Part shown: positions 12,601 to 22,130 of the stretch, piece by piece
Layout of the letters: every line of letters starts with the position of its first letter
How positions within the stretch are numbered: position 1 is the first letter of the stretch
NCBI GenBank assembly: GCA_000320545.1
Contig: ADNK01003012.1
Location: 1-27,949, forward strand
DNA length: 27,949 nt
Source of the DNA: Bigelowiella natans CCMP2755
Lineage: Eukaryota; Cercozoa; Chlorarachniophyceae
Reading direction: 5' to 3'
Program-made: the position numbers and the translations under genes
Notes under the pieces: generated by a model
Databases searched by the model: none
Told to the model about the DNA's origin: nothing
The model's input: the letters and a program-made list of their open reading frames with translations, nothing else

Positions 12601-15600
12601 ATGAAATTAGGACGCCATCTTCCTCCTTGCTAGAAATAACACAAGATTTTGAATCTGATGATGATGCCGCTGGCGACGCTATTGATTATGCACTATGGCA
12701 GCAAGGCTTAGTTCGGGGAGGGGAGGGAAGAAGGTTGTGGAATTACTGGAAAAGGCAGTTAGCTGGTCCATTACCTACCTTGGAAATACCAACCGATTTT
12801 CCTAGACCTCCTCGGCAATCATTTGAAGGAGGGTTGTATTCAATAGATATCCCCAACACATTAGCTGCTAAGCTCATGGCAACAAGTAAGAAGGAAAGGG
12901 CGACTCTTTTCATGATTTTTGCAGCTGCATACTTTACACTATTGCATCGGTACACATCGCAGGTGGATATTATAGTCGGAACCCCAATGGCATGCAGAGG
13001 AAGAAGTGACGTAGAAAGTTTAGTAGCCCATCTTGTCAATCCAGTAGCACTAAGGATCAATATTTCTGGTGATCCCTCATTGAAAGAATTGATCAAACGA
13101 ATTCGGACTGCTACTGTAGGAGCTTTCACGCATCAAGAACTTCCGTTCCCTCTTATTGCAGAAAGAATCCAAAAATATCGGGATTCATCACGAAATCCTG
13201 TATTCCAAGCACTATTCGCTCTGAATCAGTTCTCTAGCTCCAAACACGAGAATATAAATAGTGCTCAAGGCGATGAAAAGTCCAGTAGTAGTCCGGAGAT
13301 TTCTCACACTTGTCCCAGATTTGAATCTGTAGATCTTGGAGAAGTGGGTTCCCCATTTGATCTTCAGTTCATCGTAGATGTCAACGAACCTACCAATAGA
13401 AGTAGAGGTGAATCGGCTAAGATAACAGCCAAACTTCAATATGCGTCGAGGTTGTTCCTTCCACAAACAATCGAATTTATGGGAAGACATCTGATGTCCA
13501 TTTTGAATGCAATTGTCACTGATTCAACAACGCCTGTATCAAAGGTCTTGCTTGTTTCTAGAGACGAAAAGAAAATGCTGCATCAATGGGGTGGGTATGA
13601 TGATTCCACATCCCTGTCACAGAAGAACGGGAGAAACGATACTGGCAGGAGAACAGGGGGAGGAGTTCTTGCTTCTATACTTGGTGCAGCCACCAGATTT
13701 CCTTCCTCGCTAGCGCTCTGTTCAAAAACCTCTCACTTAACGTACCGCGGTCTCTTGGAATTGTCTGCTCATATTGCAACAGAGATATATGGAAAGCTAA
13801 GATCAAGACTAAGAGAAGATTTGAAGAATGATAGTACCGGTAGTTGTTGTGTGGTTGGAGTCATGATGCAAAGAAGTACAGTGTGGATTGCATCCATTAT
13901 TGCAGTGTGGTTGTTGGGCGCTGCGTATGTTCCAATAGACCCTGATTACCCACAAGCACGCATTCAACATATGCTTAAGGATTCATCCGCAGTAGCTCTT
14001 CTGATTGATAAAGATGTTGGTGACGATGATGACAATGATAATAAAGATAATGGTGCTAATGCAACGACAGCAAAAGTGAAGGGAATTAGTTCAATTGTTA
14101 TTCCAATCTCCGGCAAGCTCAGAACAGATGATGGAAAGGTTCCCAATGGCTACTATCATCGAGAGTGGAAAACACCAAAGTATGATCCTACTAGCCTGGC
14201 GTATATCATATATACTTCTGGATCAACAGGGCGGCCAAAGGGGGTCATGGTGCCTCATGGTGCCTTAGCATCTGTGACATCATCTATGAAGAGGGAATAT
14301 AAAATCCAGCATACGCATAGAACTACACAGCTATTTGGGCCTGGATTCGACCCTGTAGGCTTGGAGCTCTGGCCATTTCTCACATCTGGGGCAAGTATTC
14401 ACGTTGTGCCTGAATTACTGCGAAAAGATCCTCCTTCGCTTGTCAAATGGATAAAACGGCAGCAAATAACTCACTGCCAAACTCCAACGCCTATTGCGCA
14501 CGCAATGATGAAAGAAAATTGGGAAAATACAGCCCTTCAGGTGATGTCTGCTGGTGGGGAGAAGTTAATGGTTGATTTTATGGGAGAAACAACGGAATTT
14601 GCTCTGAAATCAGCAAATGAGAACGTGTGTCGTCGGCCGTTTAGGTTTGATAATCACTACGGTCCTAGTGAGTGTACGATAATCGCAACCCTTTTCAAAG
14701 TGCCTGTGGGATTCAAAGGGGGGCCTCCAATAGGAAGGCCTATTTTGGGATGCTTCTGTCTGGTTCTGGAGACAACATCGATAAGGCACGGAGATGATGG
14801 GGGTGATGCAACAAACAAACGAACAGCACCACAATATTGTCCTTTATTAGCTCCAATAGGTGTATTCGGAGAACTTTGTTTGGCAGGAGATCATCTAGCC
14901 AAAGGGTATCTAAATTTACCCGAAAAGACCTCAAAGACGTTCGTGAATCATCCAAATTATGGCAGAATATACCGAACGGGTGATAGGGCTAGATGGAATC
15001 GTGATGGATACTTAGAATTCGGTGGAAGATTAGACAGACAGGTCAAAGTGCGTGGCTTCAGGATAGAATTGGGAGAAATTGAAACTGCATTGCTCAGCGC
15101 AAGTAGCGCTGTCAAGCAGGTAGCGGTATGTGTAAGGAAGAAATCTGGAGATTACAGTGGGGAAGCTTTGGTGGCGTATGTAGTTCTAGGAGATTCTAAA
15201 TCTAGCAGAGCAAGTCAAAAACCAGAACACCTGAAGAATCACGGGGTGCTGGTTCAAAAGCTTGAATTAAGTACAGAAGATGAGGCCACGCTGAGAGCTT
15301 CGGCAAAAGAGGCACTTCCTGAATACATGGTTCCCTCTGTATTTATCAGGCTGTCTAGATTTCCCCTCACACCGAATGGAAAACTAGACAGAAAGGCTCT
15401 ACCCATGCCAAATTGGTCTGAAATTGCAGCGAGAAATGCAACAAATATTACTGCATTCGTAGAACCAGAAGGAGCGTATGAAATCAAGGCTGCTCAAGTG
15501 TGGAAGTCTGTCCTCGCTGTAGATGTAATTGGAGCAAATGACAGCTTCTTTGATTTAGGAGGGAATTCTCTCACAGCGTCATCGGTGATTGTCGGGCTTA

Positions 15601-17273
15601 GAGATGCTTTTGGAATTACCCTTACGATATCAGATCTGTTTGAAAATCCGAGTGTGCGTGGGGTTGTAAGGAGGATAAAGATTATCAAGGGTGAGAAGGA
15701 CGATGCTGTACACCCTTCAAATATAGGTGTAGATGAAAAGAAAGCTAGCCAAATTAGAAGCAATTCGACAGAGTTATCGTCTACCCAAAAGGCCATGTTG
15801 GAAGACATTGAGAAGATATTGGGTGAGATTAAATTGCAAGAAAAATATCCAGATAGTATTAGTATCCATTCATTAGAGTTGAAGAATGTAAACATGCCCT
15901 TTACCGCAAAAATACAACCAAAACCAGTCGAAGAGTCTCAAACAGTAGTCTTTCTAACCGGGGCTACAGGTTTCTTAGGAACCTTTATCCTTGCAGAGCT
16001 ATTGAAATTAACAAATGCCACGATATATTGCGTAGTGAGGTGTAAATCTAAATCCTCAGCCAGCACTAGTGGTGGTAGTGGTGCTCTTGCAAATGATGCC
16101 TTTGAGAGATTTCCTGAGGCAGATGATAGAATCCAAGAATCTTTGGAAAAATATGGATTATTTTATTTAACTGCGAATAGAGATCGTGTTTTTGGTATCC
16201 CTGGAGACCTAAAGGAGCCTAGGCTTGGATTGAATAAAAAAATATTTAAAACGCTGTCAAACCGTGTGGATTGGGTAATACACTGCGGGGCATGGGTAAA
16301 CTCTGTATTACCTTACAGTCAACTTAGAACTGCCAACGTGTTCGGTACAAAGGAGGTACTAAGACTGGCTACCTCGGGCCGAAAATTGGCACTGGTGAGC
16401 TACATATCAACCCTTTCCGTATTTGATGCTGGAAGAGGGAAAAAGATCAAGGAGACTGATGAACTGCCTGCTGTGACAAGGACACATGGAGGTTATCCCC
16501 AAACTAAATGGGTGTCGGAGCGGCTCATGTTGGCATGCAACGAGAAGGGAATTCCATGTGAAATCTACAGGCCAGGAAGAATAACTGGAAATTCGCGTAC
16601 AGGCCATGCAGCGACAGAGGACTTTCAATGCCGTTTAATCAAAGGATGCATTCAACTTGGGGCCTATCCTGACCTTGATTGGATCATGGATATGACGCCT
16701 GTAGACTATGTATCTCGTTCGATTGTTACTGCTGGAGTGAGAGGACTGATGCAGCTGGAGGCTGATGGTTCCTCTTCACAACAGACAAGTGGATGGTCAA
16801 AACCATGTTCTATTTATCATTTGTGCAACCCAAACCCAATTCAGCTCTCTCAGCTTTTCCAGTGGCTGTACAGGTTCGGATTCCCTGTGAAAGAAACGAC
16901 ATATACCCAATGGCGTGAAATGATTATTCAGGCGGCAAAGAATAGTAGCGCTCCAAAAAAGAAAAGGTTGACAATTAAGGTGAACGAAGAGCAAAAGCGA
17001 ACCACAAGCTCGTCTGACACCAACATTGTAAATCCACTTGTTGCGGTGCTTCCACTTCTCTTGCCGGAGAAACAGAAAATGGGCGATAGGAAGACAATGC
17101 CACTTTTTGATACTTCGAACACGGAGGCAAGACTCACGAAAATCTCAGAAGAACTGATGTGCCCAGCCATCACTGATGATTTGTTGGATACATACTTCGG
17201 ATATTTTGTTTCGTCGAGATTCCTCCCAGCTCCAAACTACGATCAATTTCAGTTTGAAATGGACAAATATTAG
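122..17273 (+). CDS. Multimodular non-ribosomal peptide synthetase with terminal reductase domain (5' partial, 28 visible exons)
   Basis: This gene encodes an assembly-line enzyme that activates amino acids as adenylates, tethers them to phosphopantetheine arms and condenses them. Visible order is (C)-A-T, C-A-T, C-A-T-R. Proposed exons: 122-277, 411-509, 586-660, 770-826, 986-1056, 1183-1387, 1561-1626, 1778-1859, 1996-2050, 2177-2233, 2325-2388, 2814-2882, 3058-3110, 3274-3314, 3486-3610, 3789-3839, 4164-4220, 4344-4416, 4577-4660, 4751-4814, 4922-5016, 5217-5518, 5655-5747, 5998-6081, 6171-6333, 6466-6521, 6666-6839, 7056-17273. All joins keep phase, giving about 4,262 residues. The 5' end lies outside the window, because exon 1 begins in mid-C-domain after a CTTAG acceptor. 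The stop is TAG. The joins before 2814 and 4164 are the least certain and may hide a short exon. The last exon is oddly huge and intronless. The NRPS identity is very secure; the peptide product is unknown. Confidence 0.95.
1404..1442. repeat. (AT)n microsatellite in NRPS intron 6
   Basis: The tract begins about 15 bases after the proposed donor at 1388 and lies wholly within the intron 1388-1560. Confidence 0.9.
3432..3468. repeat. (AT)n microsatellite in NRPS intron 14
   Basis: The tract ends 17 bases before the acceptor at 3485, within the intron 3315-3485. Confidence 0.9.
3655..3692. repeat. (TAC)n/(TGC)n trinucleotide tract in NRPS intron 15
   Basis: CTA/ACT triplets switch to CTG/GCT triplets and stop just before TTAACC. 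The tract lies inside the intron 3611-3788. Read as protein it would give a leucine run, but the A-domain continues only at the exon starting at 3789. Confidence 0.85.
4025..4054. repeat. (CCT)n microsatellite in NRPS intron 16
   Basis: About ten CCT/CTC triplets stand just before an AG. They lie in the intron 3840-4163, which corresponds to the A2-A3 loop of the module-1 A domain. Confidence 0.85.
5118..5175. repeat. Perfect 29-bp tandem duplication in NRPS intron 21
   Basis: The unit GTCCCATGTG...CACTAGT occurs at 5118-5146 and again at 5147-5175 without a mismatch. It lies in the intron 5017-5216, about 40 bases before the acceptor. Confidence 0.92.
5561..5577. repeat. Poly-C run (17 C) in NRPS intron 22
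   Basis: Seventeen consecutive cytosines lie in the intron 5519-5654, upstream of the acceptor. A run this long is prone to replication slippage and assembly error. Confidence 0.9.
6542..6613. repeat. Double (AT)n microsatellite in NRPS intron 26
   Basis: Two AT alternations, 6542-6571 and 6579-6613, are split by a short GTATTTT interruption. The first begins 20 bases after the donor at 6522. Both lie in the intron 6522-6665. Confidence 0.9.
7280..7540 (+). other. Module 1 carrier (T/PCP) domain
   Basis: The phosphopantetheine attachment motif reads FFSLGGHSL, with the acceptor serine codon at 7413-7415. It follows the A10 lysine motif at the normal distance. A hydrophilic linker of roughly 100 residues (about 7540-7850) separates it from the next C domain. 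Confidence 0.9.
7857..9290 (+). other. Module 2 condensation (C) domain
   Basis: It begins with [12 protein letters not shown] (C1-type motif). The catalytic motif reads HHISIDLW with histidines at 8262-8267, so both histidines and the aspartate are kept but the usual glycine after Asp is leucine. Later motifs are [24 protein letters not shown] and [11 protein letters not shown]. It should couple the module-1 intermediate to the module-2 amino acid. Confidence 0.9.
9330..11100 (+). other. Module 2 adenylation (A) domain with polyglutamine insert
   Basis: Motifs run from [17 protein letters not shown] through [76 protein letters not shown] and [10 protein letters not shown] (lysine kept). Pocket residues by GrsA alignment are D235 A236 A239 F278 F299 G301 N322 I330 G331, nearly the same as module 1, so the two may bind related amino acids (inference). 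Odd points are an 8-residue Gln run plus QQ at about 9750-9785, between the A2 and A3 motifs, and a basic Ser-rich insert at about 10820-10950 before A10. Confidence 0.92.
11130..11350 (+). other. Module 2 carrier (T/PCP) domain
   Basis: The motif [14 protein letters not shown] is present, with the phosphopantetheine-accepting serine codon at 11244-11246. Spacing to the A10 lysine motif is normal. Confidence 0.92.
11351..12035 (+). other. Long disordered Ser/Thr-Pro-rich linker between modules 2 and 3
   Basis: About 225 residues match no catalytic domain. They are rich in Ser, Thr, Pro, Asn and Arg and hold about ten Ser/Thr-Pro dipeptides, for example [50 protein letters not shown] and VSPSL, several with a basic residue two or three places on. 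The linker is far longer than the usual T-C linker. Confidence 0.8.
12040..13590 (+). other. Module 3 condensation (C) domain
   Basis: It opens with [15 protein letters not shown]. The catalytic motif HHIVVDGW starts at 12531 and is complete. RHPPRQ-type and later motifs are present: [34 protein letters not shown] and [11 protein letters not shown] serine run (about 12477-12505, a CATCGT repeat) sits just before the active-site strand. The domain would join the dipeptidyl (or longer) intermediate to the module-3 amino acid. Confidence 0.92.
13650..15410 (+). other. Module 3 adenylation (A) domain
   Basis: Motifs are [96 protein letters not shown] and [10 protein letters not shown]. Pocket residues by GrsA alignment are D235 P236 L239 Q278 S299 G301 H322 I330 I331, clearly different from modules 1 and 2, so a different amino acid is expected. 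An Asp/Asn-rich insert (about 14018-14080) lies at the same place as the Gln insert of module 2. Confidence 0.92.
15465..15690 (+). other. Module 3 carrier (T/PCP) domain
   Basis: The motif [14 protein letters not shown] is present, with asparagine where modules 1 and 2 have histidine. The acceptor serine codon is at 15567-15569. It is followed by a charged linker of about 80 residues leading to the reductase. Confidence 0.92.
15940..17273 (+). other. Terminal thioester reductase (R) domain, extended SDR family
   Basis: A Rossmann nucleotide-binding motif TGATGFLG starts at 15957, followed by IYCVVRCKS. The stretch [12 protein letters not shown] and the catalytic Tyr-xxx-Lys in GGYPQTKW (Tyr codon 16494-16496, Lys codon 16506-16508) are typical of Lys2/MxaA-type reductases. 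IYRPGRITG and [12 protein letters not shown] follow. Such domains release the carrier-bound peptide as an aldehyde, or as an alcohol after a second reduction. No thioesterase or terminal C domain follows. A Lys/Ser-rich insert (about 16930-17030) sits near the C-terminus. Confidence 0.92.
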
Positions 17274-17500
17274 TTCTGCATGTTGAAGAAATGGATGTTA
17301 TAAATAGCTAGCTACTTGCAGTTTAGTTTGCATGCTCTTGACATGGCAGTTTTGTGCGAGGCTAGAGTTGCAAGGAAATAAGTGAAACTTGCAAGTCATT
17401 GATCACGAAACATCAAGCTAGCAAGCCTTTCTAGCTTTCGATTTTCGTGGTGCGTCTAGACTGTAGTTGTGCGTACAGTCCAATAAAAGTGTGTGATCAA
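17274..17500 (+). promoter_or_regulatory. NRPS 3' untranslated region with a candidate polyadenylation signal
   Basis: The TAG stop at 17271-17273 is followed by non-coding DNA. An AATAAA hexamer at 17482-17487 is the first canonical polyadenylation signal after the stop. Its use in this organism is not established. Confidence 0.35.
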
Positions 17501-18833
17501 CTTCGATCGCAGGAGTGCCACATGCTAGCATGCGAGCGTGTACTCGTTGTTGAAACTCGCAACAGATGCAAATGATCGAGCACCACATTGATCGCGATGT
17601 CACGTACGCATATCTAGATATGTGCATGTGAATTCTGGGCTGCCTTGACGCTAGCTAGCTAGCTCGATCTAGTCTGTAGTAGCGATACGTGCGACATGCA
17701 ACAGAGCTAGAGAGCCACAAAGGATATATTCGTGCATGCACGTACCAACATATGTAGTTATGCACACATGTTCTTTACACAATATGTTCTTTTCCACACA
17801 CATCTAGACATGTTTTTACCCACACATGTGCCAAATTTGTCGTGTACATATGTTCTGTAAATGCACACATCTGACATGTACTAGTCTAGCTAGTGTATGC
17901 GAGAAGCACACGTGTTCTGAAGCACACATGAACCATTCGATGAACACTAGAACATGTGTACTAGACCGGGTACATGAATAGAGCCATGACTAGATAAACT
18001 AGTAAAGGACATATTGTGACTTCATTGTCAACCAAAACTATAAAAGACAATATCTCAATTGCAAGCGCATGCCACAGCATGCATGACTTGCACACCCACT
18101 GCTGACTGGCTAGCTAGCGCTCTAGCGCTGTGTGGCTTGAGTAAATCGTCGCATTGTGTTTATGTTGCGTGCTAGCGCTAGAGCGTATCATGCTGGCATG
18201 TCTAGATGTGTTCGTGTTGCGAGTTGAATGGTTTCAGTTTAGTTTTTAATTTTTAATATGAAAACACAAGCGAATGCCTCATTTGCACGCTACTCTGCGA
18301 GCACGCTTCATTGCTTATCTACTAGGCTACTGGTGTCGTGTGTGTGTAACTACATCTCCGCCGATTTATCTCTTGAGCTCTAGAGCTGCTCTGTGTACGT
18401 AGATGAAGATCTAGCTAGAGACTAGAGAGATACTGTTACATGTAGATCATGCATGTCGTACAGCACGTTCAAAGTACAATCACAAATATCTCAAGACGGT
18501 TAAAACAATGCTATATAATGCACTGCTACGCTTATATTCGGACAAAAATAAAATTTACAAAATATCTTTCGTTGAGCGCGGGCAATCAACCAAGAGCGCA
18601 AATTGTTGACCTGTAATGAGTGCAGTTGAATGATCATGACAGTTTGACATTTTATTTACTTCGGTTGGCTCTAAGGCTCATTTGCCGATGATGTATCAGG
18701 CCGGATCGCGGCAAAGGGAGCTGGTTCCCCGCAGTGAGGTTGGAATTTCTTTAAGTGTGCTTTTCCTCTCAAAATTGATTTCCTCACTCTCTCTCTCTCT
18801 CTCTCTCTCTGTAAATAATAGATAAGGTGTCAC

Positions 18834-18925
<92 letters not shown>

Positions 18926-20684
18926 ACACTGTGTACAACGTGTCTGTAGTGGAAACAATTCCAAACTGTGTTGTCACCAGCAAGAACATTCCATGTGATT
19001 TTTTGACCTTGGAATGCGACCCCAACGGACTTTTGAAATGTAGCCTCACCATGTTCACCCTAAGTTTAATGTATAAAGCTCAGAAAAAAAAAATCGTCAC
19101 ACCTTCTTACACTCACGTGTAGCAGGTGAAAGAGGATTAGCGGGTCCTTCTTTATGACTATCAAGGAATCCTTTTGTCTAGATCCGGTGCACCCCATTGT
19201 GCAGCCCATCGATGCTCTTGTCCGATCCGAGGCCCTCGGGAAGTACTTTTGCGATTAGTGTGAGCATGCAGTAAGTATTTTAGATCGAAGGGTTTTGAGG
19301 CACAAAGCAGCGGTGTCCTTGAACTAGATTTATTTACTGTGCAACTTTGTGTTGTCGCAGCCTCTGAATGTCCATGCTTTTGGGATGCACTTTCATTCAT
19401 TTTGAATAGCTGTCTCTGGGGGGTCTCGAATGCATCTCCTAACAGTCCCCACCTGCCTTCAACCTAACGGCATGAGGAGGACGTGGATGAGTCACACGCG
19501 TCCGATGAACCGATGAACCTTACAAATAAGCAATGAAAATGCTTCATTTGTTTGTTCATTGATCCCAATCGTCGCAGTTTTGTCGAATGCACTTCATTCA
19601 TTCGTTCATTTGTGCGCACGAATGACTCAAGTGAAGTCTCGCGTTTGTCGGTCGCACTGCTGGTGTGGGTTGAATTCCGAGCTGCGCTGGTGCGCATGGA
19701 GGGGAGCGTTGTGCGCGAGGTGCCCTGGCCAGTTGCCTCGATTGAGCTCATTACCTGTCTCTGCCAGGGTCGATCATCCATTCAACAGTCTGGAACAGCG
19801 CCAGAGCTAGAGAGTGCTGTCCCACAGAGCACCAGGCGAGTGGTCCTGCCACGTTCTAGCTAGACAGCGTTGTGGACAAGAAGCATGCGTATTGTGTCAA
19901 GTGTTTCATCGACGAAAGCCTCGACACAACGTCTAGCCGTCCCGAACGTGCGTCTAGATTGCAGAGGTGCAGTTTGTGTGCAATTGGCGAGGCAAGTGCA
20001 CGTGACTGGCGTGCAAGCCCAGAAGCACTGTTTTTGCGATGCCAGGTGAGGCGTGACCTGCAAGTGGTCCTTAGCTAGCTAGCTAGTTAGATCCAGACAA
20101 AGCAGCGTGCTACATGTGTGTGGTCCAACCAAGCAACGGGCTTTGACAGTGTGCAAATCCATGCCGGCGTGCGCACTGACTGGGATGTCTCAGTGAGTGC
20201 TAGCGCACTTCGCGCCGTTGCTACGCTGATGTGCTTGCCGACTGCACGTCTATACGTGTTTGATCCTGATTTGCACCATGACGGGCAGTCGCTGCACACA
20301 GCGGGATCATCTAGTCATCTGAATTGTTCCATCGTGTCTCACATGACTCCACGAACGCGTCAAAGACGCAGGCGCACGCCCTGACGGTGTGGCGGCGTTC
20401 TGTCATGCATGCTGCTTTGCTGCCATGAAACTACAACAAGATCTAGAAAATCCCCCAACTGTTCCAAGCAAGCCTGGGCAGACTTCTCAATGATGAAATT
20501 CCAAACTTTTGTACAGCATGCCGCGCATCCATGCGACTTAGTCTCAAGATCAATGAGATGGGCCACGTAAGCAGGCGAAACAAGTTCAAAGCACTTCCGA
20601 AGGAATATTTCTAATGAACATTTGTGACATGTTGCCATCATCATAGCAGTAAGGAAACACGGACGCGCTGCACGTCACGCAGAG
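17501..20684. other. Gene-poor intergenic DNA, rich in CTAG and ACACATG motifs
   Basis: I recognise no gene here. Between 17640 and 18190 there are many CTAGCTAG runs and related CACACATG/ACATGTG words, plus an inverted repeat with 12-base arms (CGCTCTAGCGCT at 18118-18129 and its complement at 18174-18185). The stretch 19160-20640 has balanced composition and several overlapping short open frames on both strands, none with recognisable domains or convincing splice continuity. I see no transposase, reverse transcriptase or clear terminal repeats, though a decayed mobile element is possible. Confidence 0.6.
18786..18922. repeat. Composite (CT)n - spacer - (AT)n - (AG)n microsatellite
   Basis: A CT run (about 18787-18810), a 26-base spacer, an AT run (about 18837-18887) and an AG run (18887-18922) follow in order. 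The CT and AG runs are complementary to each other, so one strand could fold into a very long hairpin. Confidence 0.92.
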
Positions 20685-22130
20685 CTATATCAATTTCGGT
20701 CTCAAACTCATCTCATCCTGACTTTGACGGAGAAATCTCGCGATTGGTATGCTTCTGCTCCTGCGATCATCTGAATCTGATACAGACAACAAGTTTACAT
20801 AAAGCAAAATTGATTTTTTTATCTCAATACCATCATTGAACGATGTTTGAGCTGCCTTCTCTATCCTCTTAATAAAATTTACAGAATCGCTTAGCATTAT
20901 CTTGTTCATCAACCAGACTGGTAACTGATAGACAAAACTTTGATCAAAACGACGAAGTACGGTGTTGAGAGCATTCGAGATTATATTGATTTCGTCTACC
21001 GATCCTCCAACATCAACATGCTGGACAAAGGTAAATTCACACTCTCCACTTTGCTTGAGGGGTGTGACGCGATTTGCCCCAAGGATCATGTTGGCACGGA
21101 CGCACCCTAAAACAGGCAAGTAGTACTCCTCAGTCATCGCTCCTTTGCATCATAACAGACTTAATTTTGTTGTTACCCACCTTTCAAACCGCTAGGACAT
21201 TTTGGATGATCTGTAGATTTATTTAAAATCAAAATATCCCCTTTCGCTGTCCTTAAAAGCTGGACGAATGTGACAAAATCGCGAGGACTAAAGAAGGGAA
21301 CCCCGTACGTTTTTGACCTACATGAAAGCATGTGTTAGATGGACTTTTTTGAGGACGAGAGGAATACATTTTGCACCAGGATATCTTCGTGTAGCCATTG
21401 ATCTTTTCGATATCCTCACCGTCAGAATACATAGGATTAAACTCCCGGATTTTATCAACTGAGGAGCTTTGAAATAACTTGAGGACATTTTCGGCATCTG
21501 CTTTTATTCTCGCGTGACCTCGGATCTGCTTCAATTTACTGCCCTTAACAATGCGAGAATAGATAGTTACACCATCTTCTTCTGTTTCTTTCTTCCACCC
21601 TCTATCATCACTATATATCGCTTCTAAAGCCTTGGGAATCAGGTCATCCGGAGGAGAAGTAGATTCATGGAGGTGGCTCGATGTCTCTTTTTGTTCTCTG
21701 ATAGGGAGTTTAGCTATTTTCAAAAAATCTCTGATTTTAAGAGAAATTCTTTTGGCTGTGTCTGAAACTTTGTCTGCCGCATTTGGCAGAACCTAGGTAA
21801 AAGAAATATGAAAACGTTGTGGTATGCATTTCCCTCTGTGATCTTGCAAACTCTCGCTAATTCATACAAATCATGCTTCTACATGCCTAATACTGCTACC
21901 ATCACCACTAATACTGTTCAAAAGCACATCCATAATGCAAATATTTGCATTTTTTTTACGTGAAATGATGTTGAAGGTGTCGTAGAGGCAAGTCCATGCT
22001 CCTTATGGATGATGCTGCAATCTTCCTCAGGCTTCATAGATTGCCTTGAAAAGGCTGCACCACATAAGCAGACTGTAACTAAGGCCTGTTGTAAAGACTC
22101 CGTTATATTTGAATTCGGGTTGAATAACAT
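20685..22130 (-). CDS. START-domain (StAR-related lipid transfer) protein, four exons
   Basis: Exons on the minus strand are 22130-21960, 21792-21368, 21317-21181 and 21106-20685. They join in phase with GT/AG ends to give 384 residues. START domains are helix-grip folds that bind sterols, phospholipids or ceramide. The evidence is the stretch WKKETEEDGVTIYSR with KGSKLKQIRGHARI, then FNPMYSDGEDIEKINGYT, ISWCKM, and across the intron YGVPFFSPRDFVTFV, the conserved strand-helix entry of the fold, with CEFTFVQHVDVGG and a long amphipathic C-terminal helix around FIKRIEKAAQTSF. The ATG at 22128-22130 opens a hydrophobic, Ala/Cys-containing segment of unclear role. No FYVE, PH or homeodomain is visible. 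It is divergently arranged with the mutase-like gene. The lipid ligand is unknown. Confidence 0.82.

Noticed and set aside
18696-19058. Protein with Leu-Ser, Ile-Tyr and Arg-Glu repeats
   Set aside because: It is a read-through of the (CT)n-(AT)n-(AG)n composite microsatellite.
19464-20384. Overlapping short open frames on both strands at 19464-20384
   Set aside because: Several frames overlap on both strands with no domain, no splice continuity and no regular codon pattern.
17274-20684. A transposon in the CTAG-rich region downstream of the NRPS gene
   Set aside because: I found no transposase or reverse-transcriptase motif and no convincing long terminal or inverted repeats with target duplications.
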